The notes under the pieces were generated by a model, which was not told the origin of the DNA, did not search any database, and saw nothing but the letters and a program-made list of their open reading frames with translations. DNA of 64,000 nucleotides, from NCBI RefSeq assembly GCF_050624435.1, contig NC_134539.1, positions 144,556,025-144,620,024 on the forward strand. The letters run 5' to 3'. A program made the position numbers and the translations under genes. Positions 1 through 10,364 of this stretch are shown here, piece after piece; position 1 is the first letter of the stretch; every line of letters starts with the position of its first letter. Origin of the DNA: Tenrec ecaudatus. Taxonomy: Eukaryota; Chordata; Mammalia; Afrosoricida; Tenrecidae.

Positions 1-705
1 TCATGCCGATCCTCCTCCCACAGCTTCTGTCCTCCCCTCGAGGAGGAGAGGGATGGAGAGTCTGATTTTTGTGTCCCCCGTGGAGTCTGCCCAAGTTTGA
101 TGCTGTGTGCTTGATCAGTTCCCCTCCATGGCCCAGCTCCAAGACCCCCACCCCTCTGCCGCTTCAGTTAGAATGGAAAGGCTGCTTCCTGGTGCTGTGC
201 GTGGTGAGGGCCCATGTGCAGGTGTGTACATACCTGTGCGGTGGTGGGGCTGACCTGAGGTTTCATGTCTGGGATCATATGAAACAGCAGCGTCGAGCAC
301 AGGCCAGGCTGCCTTCCTGCCCCCTGCTTCCATTCAAGTCGCTCTGTCCCTCCCTGGCTGAGCCCATTGTAAAGAGGAGCAAGTGGCTGCGAATGAGCAT
401 TTCTTCGGATGAATCTGGCCTGAGCTGGAGTAAGTCAGTGTTTCCGCGGAAGGCGCCCCCTCAGGGGTGGTGTGAGCTGTGAGCTACGCTGCAGGCGTTC
501 TGTGCTGTGAGTGGTGGTGCCAACCGTTTGCTTCCGCGGGTCGGAGGGTGGAAAACTCAGCCTTCAGATACCCGTGGTGCCTACTTCCACTCCAACACAC
601 CTGGGGGCGCCGTGAGATGGACTGACTGGAACACACTTGTTGTTTAATGATTGAAGTAACCATTTGTACACGAGTGATTCTTAGTACAAATTAAATATTC
701 GTAAA
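1..705. other. Unassigned intergenic DNA
   Basis: I recognise no repeat or exon here. The longest open frame (137 codons from position 69) has no recognisable motif and an atypical composition, and is probably chance. Confidence 0.5.
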
Positions 706-890
706 CTGCCGTTGAATTGATTCTGACTCATAATGATCCTACGGGGCAGGATAGAACTGTCCTTGTGGATTTCCAAGGTTGTAAATCTTTACGGGACCAG
801 ACAGCCTCAGCTTTCTCCCTTGGACAGGTTGGTGGTTTCGAACTGCTGACCTGGGGGTTTGCACTCCAATGCCCACCAGGACTCCTGTTA
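706..890 (-). repeat. AfroSINE-like SINE, antisense
   Basis: Read on the minus strand this is a tRNA-derived SINE. A head ending in a box-B-like stretch (seen here as 'ggtttcgaactgctgacc') is followed by a body, and the RTE-type tail lies at the left end as 'attgattctgactcataatg'. The same head, body and tail recur more than twenty times in the window. The tail matches the 3' end of the RTE LINE copies, so mobilisation by that LINE is the natural inference. The copy is diverged and its edges are approximate. Confidence 0.8.
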
Positions 891-950
891 GAGGTTCGGT
901 CACTTATTTATTCGACGAATAGATGTCTGTGTTACTTACCATCCATGACA

Positions 951-1121
951 CTCTGCAATTGAGTCAGTGCTAACTCGTAGCAACCCCCTGTGGGTTTCTG
1001 AGACCGCAACTGTTTATCAGAGTAGAAAGCCCAGTCTTTCTCCCCAGGAGCTGCTGGTGGTTTTGAACTGCTGACCATGTGGACTGTGGCCCAACGCATA
1101 ACCACTACACCCCCAGGGCTC
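951..1121 (-). repeat. AfroSINE-like SINE, antisense
   Basis: This copy runs from a degraded tail ('gagtcagtgctaactcgtag') through the body to the tRNA-like head ending 'cccccagggctcctt'. It lies 60 bp from the preceding copy in the same orientation. Confidence 0.8.
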
Positions 1122-1800
1122 CTTGATAGGTTCTGTAAAATAAGACGTTCTGTGACTTGGAGGTTGTGTGAACACCCCATGAAAACCCTCTTGGGAGGCA
1201 ACTGCTGGCCTTCATGGCCATTGCTGCTGCTGCTGCTGAGGACTGGGGCCTTGGTGGGGCCAGATGCTGGGGGTGAGCACAGAGGGAGCGAGAGGTGCCC
1301 GGCCCCACCCACTGTCCCACCTGCCTGAGCAGCAGGAGCAGCCTGGGCCCCAGCCCCCACCACTGCTACCTGCCAGCCTTACAAAGCTTAAGCGCCTGGT
1401 GCCCAGAGCCACATCCCACCCCCCCTCCCTCTCTGTACCCCACTGGTGGTCCAGTGCTACAGGAATACGGGCTTGGGTCTTTAAAACTGACAGGGCAAAG
1501 TTACATACAAACAGAGCTCAACTCTCCCTTAAAAACAAAACCCGTACGAGACCACATCCATCTACGCGCTCAGAGGGTGTCCAGACAGACAGGAAGCACC
1601 ACGCGTGCCTGTATGTACCGAGCAATGCATGCCCCGTGACCAGAGCAAAAGGCCTGCCTGTGAGCAGCCAACATTCTCAAACCATGAACTGGTCATGAGA
1701 CATATCATCTAATGCAGAGCAGCCGGGATGGGCTCGGCGGCGCAACTACCAGTAACAGCAGCAGCAGCAGCAGCGAGTGCTGTGAAGGAAATAACACCGT
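1122..1800. other. Unassigned, with short CAG/CTG runs
   Basis: No element is recognised. Two short trinucleotide runs occur: CTG near 1,224-1,238 and CAG near 1,757-1,772. Several overlapping open frames on both strands come from the same GC-rich stretch and have no recognisable product. Confidence 0.45.
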
Positions 1801-2028
1801 GTAAGGGAGGAGCTGGTGGCGGAGCGGTTACACGTGGGGCTGCTAACTGCAAGGTCAGCAGTTCAAAACCACCAGTCACCCTGAGGGGGCAAGGCAAGGC
1901 TTTCTGCTCTGGTACAGCGTTACGGTCTCTGAAGTCCACGGGGACAGTGCTATGTCCTATAGAGTTGTGATGAGTCAGCATTGACTCGACGGCAGTGAGG
2001 TTGGGCTATTTTGTTAGTTAGTTTGAAG
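1801..2028 (+). repeat. AfroSINE-like SINE, near full length
   Basis: Head, box-B-like 'ggtcagcagttcaaaacc', body and RTE-type tail ('cattgactcgacggcagtga') are all present in order, followed by a T-rich end. This is one of the best copies for defining the family's length (about 225 bp). Confidence 0.85.
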
Positions 2029-2149
2029 GCAAGGTCCTGGGTGACCCAAGATGGTTTCTCCAAGGAGGTAAAAATGTTGGTGGAAATCTTAAGGAAGCAG
2101 AAAGGGAGTTATGCAAAACTCAAAAAACAACACAAATCTCACCTGCTAG

Positions 2150-2336
2150 GGGTTCGAGTCGCACCCAGAGTGACGCTATGGGTCGGGATACAACCGCTCT
2201 GGGGGTGTCCAGGGCTGGAAGTCCTTGTGGGAACAGAAAGTCTCATGTTTCGCTCTCGAAGAGCGGCTGGTGGGTTGGAACCGCCGATCTTGAGTTGGCA
2301 GGCCAACGTGTAAGTGCTATGCCACCAACACCTCTC
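2150..2336 (-). repeat. AfroSINE-like SINE, antisense, diverged
   Basis: The tail ('ggttcgagtcgcacccagag') is at the left and the head-like 'gtaagtgctatgccacc' at the right. Divergence is high. Confidence 0.65.
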
Positions 2337-2419
2337 CTTACGGGAACCGTTATGGCACCGGGGCTCGGATTCTTAGTGGAGGAAACGGGTGCACCAACCC
2401 TGAGGAGGTATCTCAGGCA

Positions 2420-2590
2420 CAGTGAGTACCCGGGTGGTGTAACCAGCTAACACGGTTGGCAGGTGACTGGGAAGTGGGAGATCCGCGTGCACCCACAGAA
2501 AGGCCTGGGAATTTACTCAAAGGTCAGTCACTGAGGACCCTGTGGAGCGCCGCCCTCCTCTGACACCCAAGGGGACAGCATGTGTCTGAA
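2420..2590 (+). repeat. Possible SINE relative
   Basis: A head-like stretch ('cgggtggtgtaaccagctaa') is followed by a body with 'cacccacagaaaggcctgg'. It resembles the window's SINEs only partly and could be a separate subfamily. Confidence 0.35.
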
Positions 2591-3304
2591 GGGCTCAGTG
2601 CCAACTGGGTCTAGAACACCCACCAAAGAATGGCTTCAACCAGCCAGCCTCCCTCCAAGTGTGATCTGGGGCCCTCTGAGAAGCCCAGGGCCCTGACTGG
2701 GCAGCCACAAAGACACAAGGTATTTCTGTAACAGTATAAAGAACCCCCCCCGACCCGTGCACACACACACACCCCCGCCGCATCTTCTCCTAAGTCTAAA
2801 CCAGGGTTTTCCTTGGGCTGTGTGATCTGTGATACGCAGGCGCAGATGGGAGACTCCACCCGTCTCTCCATTAATTCAGACACTAAAGAGATTTGCAAAA
2901 AGGCCATCCAACCGCTTTCCTTATTAACATTTATTTTCTTTTGGAAAACAACAGTATTTTTCATTAAAAACAAGTGGTTTGTATGAACACAAAACGAGTC
3001 TACTTGTTTTATTTGTAAACAAATGAAACCACCAACGCTTTAAAAGGTCCCTGGTTGGTGGAAATGGTTTGTACGCGGTGAGAAACCAACACTTTGACCA
3101 TTCCAACCTGCTCCGGAGAAACAGGCTTCCGTGGAGACTCGGCCAGTAGCACCCTGTGAAGCAGCTCTATTTTGCAACTCACGGGGTTTCCCAAGTCACA
3201 CAGCAACCGTGCAAACAAGATCAGCCGCACACACACTGCAGATGTGTCCACGGTTCCACGTTTGATGTGGTAAATGCAGAGATGTAGATAGGTAGCCCCA
3301 GTCA
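2591..3304. other. Unassigned intergenic DNA
   Basis: I see no recognisable gene or repeat. There is a short CA run near 2,760-2,773 and an A/T-rich stretch near 2,920-3,020. Confidence 0.45.
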
Positions 3305-3522
3305 AGGATCCCTGATAGGGGAGTGGGCTATGTGTTGGGCTGCTTAACTGCAAGGTTATCAGTTCAAACCCACCAGGCGCTCTGAGGGAGAAAAAAGAGG
3401 CTTCCTACTCCCGAAGCAATAACAGCCTTGGACACGCAAAAGAGGTAGTTCTACCCTGTCCTTCAGGATCACTGTGAATTAGAACTGACTCCATGGCAGT
3501 GAGTTTGGTTGCTTGGTTTCGG
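3305..3522 (+). repeat. AfroSINE-like SINE, near full length
   Basis: The head starts near 'ggatccctgataggggagtg', with box B as 'ggttatcagttcaaaccc'. The tail ends in 'ccatggcagtgagtttggtt'. Confidence 0.85.
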
Positions 3523-3548
3523 AACACGAACAGGAGCTCTTTGGTGAG

Positions 3549-3945
3549 TAATTCTTTTTTTTTTTTTTACAGTTTATTGGCACATAATCCACATATGATA
3601 CAACTCAATAGTTCAGTCATATCAAGAAAACTTGTACAATCATTGCTGAATAATTCCTGAATTCCTGTGTTGAGGGAGTACTTGAGTTGAGGCCCAATGC
3701 CCATCTGCAACCTTAATTCTTAAAACACAGATATAAGTACATATCTCTATTCCCCTCTCGTTATATATATTTACATATGTACATGCTTGTATTTAGATCT
3801 CTATCAATGTCCTTTGCCTCCTGGTTCTTTCCTCTATTTCCTTTCACTCTCCTCTTGTTCCACCATCATGTCCGGCCTTCCTGAGGGTCTAGCAATTCCT
3901 CACTGCTACCCTGCCCTTGATCAAACCCCACTAGGCATCCCACAC
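3549..3945 (-). mobile_element. LINE-1 3' UTR, antisense, left part
   Basis: A poly-T run opens an antisense L1 3' end. The internal sequence ('gggagtacttgagttgaggc', 'tttgcctcctggttctttcc') matches the 3' UTR copies at 33-34 kb and 52 kb. The copy is split by the LTR-like element that starts at 3,946 and resumes at 4,490. Confidence 0.75.
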
Positions 3946-4489
3946 TGTGTTAGTCTGGGTACTTTGGAGAAACAAATCCACAGAAACTCATGTATAAGAG
4001 AGAGTTTTATATAAAGGTAGGTGCGCATCAAGAAAACATCCCAACCCAGTGCTGCCCAACATTAACCCATTAATGTTCAATGTTAACCCCTAAGTCCAAC
4101 ATTAACCCATATGTCCAACACCAATCCACAAAGTCTTCCTCCATCTCACAAAACAGATGCAATGATGCCAACTGCAGGAGGAAAATCGAGTCAGTGAATG
4201 TGTAAATATCTCAGCACTGGCAGGGGTCTCCACACGGCTGCTCCAGCACTCAGGGCTGCATTGGGGTAGGTCCATGCAGCTTCTCCTCAGGGATGTCTTT
4301 CAGGAAGTTAGGCTTGCCAGCTGAAGCAGGGAACTGGCTAAGGCAGCTGCACCCTGGTCAGACCATCAGAAAGCAAGAGACCCGAGAACTAAAAAGGCGA
4401 GACTCACTGAGCCATGTATCCCTCCATCCTTCAATTAACTTCACATGTGTTTATCGGCCAGGTTGGCACAATAAACTAACTACCTCACA
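3946..4489 (-). mobile_element. LTR-like family A, solo copy
   Basis: The element begins TGTGTTAGTCTGGG and ends CTACCTCACA, so its termini are short inverted repeats of the TG...CA kind. It is flanked by CACAC (3,941-3,945) and CACCC (4,490-4,494), a 5-bp target duplication with one mismatch. Three other copies in the window show the same ends and 5-bp duplications. Length (about 0.5 kb), ends and duplication size fit a solo LTR of an ERVL-like endogenous retrovirus, but no internal retroviral sequence is present. The strand given is only relative to the copies at 7,149 and 30,622. Confidence 0.75.
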
Positions 4490-4571
4490 CACCCTTCTCT
4501 CCATTGGTTTTAGTTCACTTGTTGTTCCCTTGTCCCTGGGCTGGTTCCCCACGCCCCTGGGATAATTCTTA
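4490..4571 (-). mobile_element. LINE-1 3' UTR, antisense, right part
   Basis: This continues the copy interrupted at 3,946. 'cacttgttgttcccttgtcc' occurs in the same order in the L1 copies near 34,240 and 52,520. Confidence 0.7.
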
Positions 4572-5190
4572 AGAGCTTGTTGTTCGGTCCCTTTGAGTCG
4601 GTCTTGACTCTGAGTGACCTTGTGTTGAACGCAGCCTGACTGGTCCTGCAGCCCCTCCTGATCGTTGCTGTGTTTGAGGCCATTGTTGTAACCACTGTGT
4701 CAGTCCAGCTCCTTGAGGGTCTTCCTCGTTTCCTCTTTTCGATTCTTCTCCACTTAGCAAGCATGATGTCCTCTTCCAGGGACTGGCTTCTCCCGAGCAC
4801 ATGTCCAAAGACTGTGAGGCTGGGGTTTTTTCCGTCTTGGCTGTTCAGGAGCATTCTGGCTGTACTTCTTCCAAGACAGATTTACCTGTTCGGGCAGCTC
4901 ACTGTCCTTTCAAGATGCATGGCCCGCACCATCCTCCAAAGACATCGGCTCTTGTGTGGGCTTCCTTATTCCGGGCCCATGTTCAAAGTCATCGCTGGAG
5001 TCAGAAGACTGCAGTTTTCCAAATGACATCTTTGCTTTCTGACACTTCAAAGAGTCTCGGCTTTGCTCAGCAAGATGTGTCCTTTGATGTCTTGACTGCT
5101 GCTTCCCTGGGCGCTGGTTCCGGATCCAAGCAAAACGAATTCCTTGACAACTCCAACATGTTCTCCATCCATTGTTAATGATTCCTCAGC
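4572..5190 (-). mobile_element. RTE-clade LINE fragment, antisense 3' end
   Basis: On the minus strand this encodes the C-terminal part of the RTE reverse-transcriptase polyprotein and runs into the RTE tail at 4,572-4,625. Phrases such as 'ttcttccaagacagattta' and 'tgacatctttgctttctgac' recur in the other antisense RTE copies (6.5-7.8 kb, 22.1 kb, 27.5 kb). It is disrupted by stops and frameshifts and is not a host gene. Confidence 0.8.
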
Positions 5191-5340
5191 CCCACTGCCA
5201 TCAGGTTGATTTTGCCTCATAACAACCTGTAAGCAGTGGTGAGATTGAATCTACTCTCACCAGCATGGCAGATCTGATCCCGAAGCTTTGTTGGGTGTGG
5301 CAAGCCAGTTGTTAAACGGTGCTTGTACTCAGGGTTCTTT
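5190..5340 (-). repeat. Possible degraded SINE
   Basis: 'cactgccatcaggttgattt' at the left resembles a SINE tail in antisense. The remainder is too diverged to be sure. Confidence 0.4.
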
Positions 5341-5764
5341 ATGAGGTGGGCGACAGGCCAGTTTCCCAGTGGGGAAAGCACACCTTGGCAGGCCTTCCTC
5401 TTGTTCAGCATCCTCTGAGCAACAGCAAATTCCAGGCACCACGATCGTGTTCATTCCTTTAGTAGGTACAAAAATCTAGACAGAACTATGCTCGGAATAA
5501 AAGGGAAGAATATTGCAAGGGAGGAGGCCGACCAAGAAGCAAGATGGAAAAATCTTAAATCACAGTTCTATTATTTTTTCGGTCAAGAATGATTTAAATA
5601 TTTTTCATGAACATTTTAAAGACAGTTTCTTATATCTAGTTTTGTGTACCTCTTTGGTTGTTCTTATTTAAGTATTAACAGTGTGAAATAATAAGCTTCC
5701 TTTTGGCCTATAATTTTATTTTTTATACTTGAAACAGTGGGGCAGCGACCCAGTTGTTATGTTA
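5341..5764. other. Unassigned A/T-rich block
   Basis: Positions 5,500-5,730 look like the 3' end of a transcript: a short open stretch, an A/T-rich tail and 'gtgtgaaataataag'. I could not tie it to any gene or repeat family. Confidence 0.35.
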
Positions 5765-5920
5765 TTTGAATCCCCCCACAGCCTCTATGGGGGTCTGAGA
5801 CTGTAAATCTTTACAGGAGCAGCCAGCCGCGTCTTCCTCCCTCACAGTGGTTGATGGGTTGGGTCCCTGAGCTCTCAGTTAGCAGCCTGACACCTACCCC
5901 ACAGCGACACTGCGGCTTCT
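5765..5920 (-). repeat. AfroSINE-like SINE, antisense, degraded
   Basis: The body fragment 'gggggtctgagactgtaaat' and a head remnant ('cagttagcagcctgacacc') are in the expected order. Confidence 0.65.
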
Positions 5921-6531
5921 ATCATTTATCACGAAGAGCTTAAAGTGGCTGTCAGATATAACTGTTCATCGCTGCTCATCCGAACACAAGAGAAAGAAGA
6001 ATATCAAAGACTCAGAGAAAGCTGCAGTCTACAAGACCAATGGTCTATACGAACCACAGACTCCTCTTTCCCGAGACTGGAAGAACTAGATGGTGCCTGG
6101 CTACCACTAAGCACCGACTGTCATCAGGGCCACCAGAGATCCCGATGGGAGAAACGTGTGCAACAGAACTCAGATTCCTAAAAAGTCAAACTCACTGAAC
6201 AGGTTGAAACAAGAGCAGGCCTAATTCTGTTGCTCCAAGATCATCTTTAAACTTGAAATGAGAAGTATCCCTTGGGGTCAGCTTTTGGTACAAAACCAGA
6301 TTGGCAGAGAAAACGAAAACTGCCCCTCGTGAGTAATGAACTCCGGTAACCAGAGTCATCCAACATCCCTCTGAGGCAGAGATGAAAAGGGAAGGGGCAG
6401 GGAAGCCGGCACAGTGGAAAGGGCACAACAGGCGCGAAATGAACGGAAATGAGGACGCAGTGTGGAAAGCGTAACCGACATCGCTGAGAAGGTTGTGTAG
6501 AAAGTGTTCAATGGGCATTTAAGACGCTGCT
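5921..6531. other. Unassigned block, possibly part of an old LINE
   Basis: Positions 5,945-6,185 give an 78-codon frame rich in charged residues that I do not recognise. Its style suggests interspersed repeat sequence. Nothing else is recognisable. Confidence 0.35.
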
Positions 6532-7148
6532 GGTGCCAGGTGCCATCAAGTCAGTTCCGACTCATCGTGCCACGATGCCCAACAGAATGAAACACCGCCT
6601 GGTCCCTAGACATCCTCACAGCTGTTTCTCTGCTGTAGCCAGCTGGTCCAGGGCCCTCCGCTTCGCTGCGCCTCCACCCTACCAATCACGGGCTCCTTCC
6701 CCAGGGGCTGGTCCCTCCTGACAACATGGCCAAAGTGTGTGAGACGAAGTCTCCATCCTTGCCACGGAGGAGCACTCAGGCTGTTCTTCTTCCAAGACAG
6801 GCTCGTTGGTTCTTTGGGCAGCCCATGGTCCTTTCAATCGTCTTCTCTGACATCATAGTTCAAATGTATCGGTTTTTCTTCAGTTTTCCTTATTTAATAT
6901 CCAGCTTTCACAGGCATAAAGAGGTAAGTAAAAATGCCATGGCTTGGGCCAGGGGCGCCTTAGTCCTCAAAGTCACTTCGTTGCTTTTCAACATGTTAAA
7001 GGGTGGGGGGATCTTGAGCAGCAGCTGGATCCAAGGCAATGTGTGGTTTGATCTCGTGACTGCTGCTTCCAGGAGCATTGATTGGGAATCCCAAAAGTTG
7101 AGAAATCCTTGACAACTTCAATCTTTTCTCTGTTTTTCATGATATGAC
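6532..7148 (-). mobile_element. RTE-clade LINE, antisense, left part
   Basis: The left edge carries the RTE/SINE tail ('gccatcaagtcagttccgac'). C-terminal polyprotein sequence in antisense follows, for example 'cttccaagacaggctcgttg'. The copy is interrupted at 7,149 by an LTR-like element and resumes at 7,657. Confidence 0.85.
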
Positions 7149-7656
7149 TGTGGGAGTTACATAATCGGTCATCAACTTGAGACTTAAGAGTGAAGGGATG
7201 GAGTTTAGCCTGTCAATCAGGTTGCAGCTCCTCACTTGGAGCTGCTAAGGAGATAAATAGCTCGCTGGAGATGGATACTCACTCGCTCCCTGTGAGACAT
7301 ATTCCTGTTGACAAGCCACATGGAGCTGTGCTGATGGCAGCCAGAGTCTTGGAACTGGAGGATCCACGTGGAGACCCACACCAGTGCTAAGATGCTTCCA
7401 CCACCACTGGATCCACTAGACGTCTATCCACTGGCCTGTGATCTCCTGCACTCAGCATCATCACATGTGTTGTGTGAGTCTGAAGAGGAATTTACAGACT
7501 GGTACTGGACATATGGGCTAATATCAGACTTAGGGACTTGATTAGGACTGGGCTGGGATGTTTTCTTAATGTACAATTACTCTTTATATAAAACTCTTTC
7601 CTATACACATATGAATGTCTATGATTTTGTTTCTCTAGTCTACCCAGACTAACACA
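7149..7656 (+). mobile_element. LTR-like family A, solo copy with perfect 5-bp TSD
   Basis: The element runs from TGTGGGAGTTACATAA to CCAGACTAACACA. The 5-bp target duplication ATGAC is intact on both sides (7,144-7,148 and 7,657-7,661), and removing the element rejoins the RTE sequence on either side. The nested position shows it is younger than the RTE copy. Orientation is opposite to the copy at 3,946. Confidence 0.85.
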
Positions 7657-7810
7657 ATGACCTGTTAGTCCACTTGTGAAGATTTTGGTTTTCTTTACAT
7701 TGCATTGAAATCCATGTTGAAGTCTGTGCTTCCTTGATCTTCACCAGCAAGTGCTTCGAGTCCTCCTCACTTTCAGCAAGCAAGGGTGTGTCATCTGCAC
7801 CTTAAACACA
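7657..7810 (-). mobile_element. RTE-clade LINE, antisense, right part
   Basis: This continues the RTE copy after the LTR insertion ('gtccacttgtgaagattttg' to 'gcaagggtgtgtcatctgca'). A short CA run follows at about 7,807-7,817. Confidence 0.8.
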
Positions 7811-7817
7811 CACACAC

Positions 7818-8469
7818 ATTTGTAAAAGAATTTAAAGGGGTCCCGAGGACCAGAAGCCTGGGACTCATGTGCTTAAATAATGGAGATATTTATTACTTAA
7901 TGTGATGGCAGTTTTGAAGGCTGAGTGATGGATTCCAGGTTCACCCAAGACATTGAGGGCCAAGTGCTTGCCCACTTGCTCAGCTAGGCTCAGCTGGTCA
8001 CCTGCATCCTTCCTCGCAGTCTCGGGCATCGCAGACAGGCCCGCAGGCGCCAGGAAAGGCACTCTCTGCCAGGAGTCTCACTGCATGAGGGGACATCTTT
8101 CCCTAAAGAGCCTCCACAAGGCCCATTGGCCAGGCTCATGCCACCTGCCAAGCTCCAGTAGAGACGGTGGAGGAGGGAGGCTTGGCATAGCCAGCCTCTA
8201 AGGAAGAGGGCTCCTTCAGCCAGCAAGGCAACAGAGGTGGGGCTGCCCTCGGAGGTAACCATCCTGGCCTGCTAGAGACACAGCAAGTAGGTTTGGGATG
8301 TTTTAAAATTTCTTCTCCATTCTTTTAATGAAAAGGTTATCTGATAGTTGTGGGTGGAGGGGAGGAGGTAAGAAGCTATGGGGAATTGGGGGGGTGGTTA
8401 AAAAAAACGAAGAAGCTATGGGGACATGTGTGGGATTTGTCTCCCCTAAAGATATGCCAAACCTTAGCG
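7818..8469. other. Unassigned intergenic DNA
   Basis: No gene or repeat is recognised. It ends in an 8-bp sequence that is the target duplication of the next element. Confidence 0.45.
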
Positions 8470-8671
8470 CAGGCGTCCTCAAACTACGGCCCGAGGACAT
8501 TTATCTGGCCCACCGGGTGTTTTTGCCCCATTTTGGTTTTTTACTTCAAAATAAGATATGTGCAGTGTGCATAGGAATTTGATCATAGTTTTTTTAAACT
8601 ATAGTCTGGCCCTCCAACGGGTCTGAGGGACAGTGAACTGGCCCCCTGTTTAAAACGTTTGAGGACCCCTG
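8470..8671 (+). mobile_element. Non-autonomous hAT transposon, OC1/hAT1-like
   Basis: The terminal inverted repeats are CAGGCGTCCTCAAACTAC at the left and GTTTGAGGACCCCTG at the right. It is flanked by ccttagcg (8,462-8,469) and ccttagag (8,672-8,679), an 8-bp duplication with one mismatch as expected for hAT. Internal 'ggcccgaggacatttatctg' is typical of the mammalian hAT groups related to OposCharlie1/hAT1. The exact family name needs a library search. It is about 200 bp with no transposase. Confidence 0.8.
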
Positions 8672-8689
8672 CCTTAGAGGCTGTTTGTC

Positions 8690-9330
8690 GGCACATGGTG
8701 GGAGGTCAGATGCTTAGAGATATACTCCCTGAAGGCGTTCAGCCACCAGACTACTGTCTGGTCCACTGTAGGTGGGGCTCACACCCTACTGATAAGGATA
8801 GTAATTGTTTCCATGGAGAGCCAGAGAACAGGTCAAACCTGCTCAGTGACATCCAGAGTGAGGCTGCCATCCTGAATCTAGGATCCGCCCATCTTGTCAC
8901 ATGTGTACCCCAACCTCTCCCCTTCCTATGGCGTGTATGCCCCTAGATCATCCCACCACCATTACTGTATTACCTCTAGGACAGCCCCTTCCTCTTACGT
9001 ATGTCGTTACCTGTAATCAGGCCCCTGAGTGCATATGGGCCTTGGCCAGAGAGACTCTCCTGCCCTCTCTGCCTGTGCTGTGTGCAGACCTGGCTGGTGA
9101 GATCATGGCCGTCCAGGAGGTGAGCATGCTACCATGACATGTGTCTGACCTCTTCATTTTCCTCTCTCTCCCATCTGTCTTATTTTCTATGATGTTACTA
9201 TAGCTGTTATATATATATATTTTAACCGTACAATTGCGCCTACTTGAACCCGTGATGAGCTGTGGGGGCTGGTTCCCCCCACAAACATGGAGAAGGGCTG
9301 TTACTATTCAAGCATGAGTCACATGTCTGC
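8690..9330. repeat. LTR-like family C relative
   Basis: Positions 9,118-9,290 share long similarity with 40,993-41,130, for example 'gaggtgagcatgctaccatg' and 'gtgtctgac'. The 41-kb copy in turn belongs to the family seen at 11.4-12.05 kb and 19.5-20.06 kb. The boundaries of this copy are not clear. Confidence 0.5.
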
Positions 9331-9419
9331 CCGGTTGTCCTGCTGTGCTGGTTGCTATGATGCTGGTCTTGCAAACGCCAGGAGGGTCACCTAGGGTGGC
9401 CAGGTTGTAGCAGAGCTTC

Positions 9420-9668
9420 CTGGCTAAAACAGACTAGGAGGAGAGCTCTAGAGATCTATTTCTGAAAAATTAGCCAGGGAAAACCACATGACTCCCAGGA
9501 GACTGATGTCTGATGCACTGCTAGAACACAAGTCCCTCAGGATGGACGGCACGCAGGATACTACATGGTTACAGCAGTAACGTCAACTGTGCCCGTGACG
9601 ATGGCAGGGCTGGACGACACTTCCTTTTGCTGTACCCAGGTCACCAGGAGTCAGAGCTGACTAGCAAT
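9420..9668 (+). repeat. AfroSINE-like SINE, second subtype
   Basis: This subtype has a body with 'gatctatttctgaaaaatta' and a tail with 'gagtcagagctgactagcaa'. The same 'ttctgaaaaat-agcca' body occurs at 38.1 kb, so a second SINE subfamily with an RTE tail is present. Confidence 0.65.
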
Positions 9669-10364
9669 GGACAACAACAAATGTATATCTGATGCACCAA
9701 CACCAGGACAGGTCTAGGCTCACAGGCCATTTCCTCGGATGTTGGACTCTGGCTGCAGGAGTGCAGGTAATCCCTTAAGACCATCCTCATACCTATTATT
9801 TGTACACTGACCTCAGTGAGGACTGAACTCTGGAGAAAAAGAAAAACAAAACCCAAACCTGATGGACCACACTTCTGGTGGCTCTCTGTATTATCATTCC
9901 CCTCCAAGGGTCTTATAGTTTCTTTCTAAATAATTATCAGACTGTATATGGCTTACCTTCTAAATCCAGGAGCAGGGCTGAACACTGGCTGATTGATACC
10001 TGACATAGAAGTGGACTTGATCAAGCATCCTAAACTAAAGAATTCACCCAAATGAAAATATTTTATGAACTGTTTAAAAATTGGGGTTTTGTGGGCTCTC
10101 CTTTCATCACGAAGGCCTGCGGTAGCCCGCGTCTGCATATCTCAGCTTGGATGCCATGTGCAGCATTTTACCAAAATCTTAAAGAAACGGTGGAGGGGAA
10201 ATGCGGGATTTCTGGCATTTTTGCTCCGTCTGCTGCTGCTATTGGGTGCCTGTGGGCTGTGCTGGACGATCACACCAGCACGTGCACTCAGAGTAGAATT
10301 GCCCGTAGGATTCTCTAGGCTTTGAACTTTAATCATTAATACAATCTGTAATCATTAATATCAC
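9669..10364. other. Mostly unassigned, with a degraded SINE
   Basis: A weak antisense SINE body lies at about 10,255-10,325 ('agagtagaattgcccgtagg'). The rest shows nothing I can name. Confidence 0.4.
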
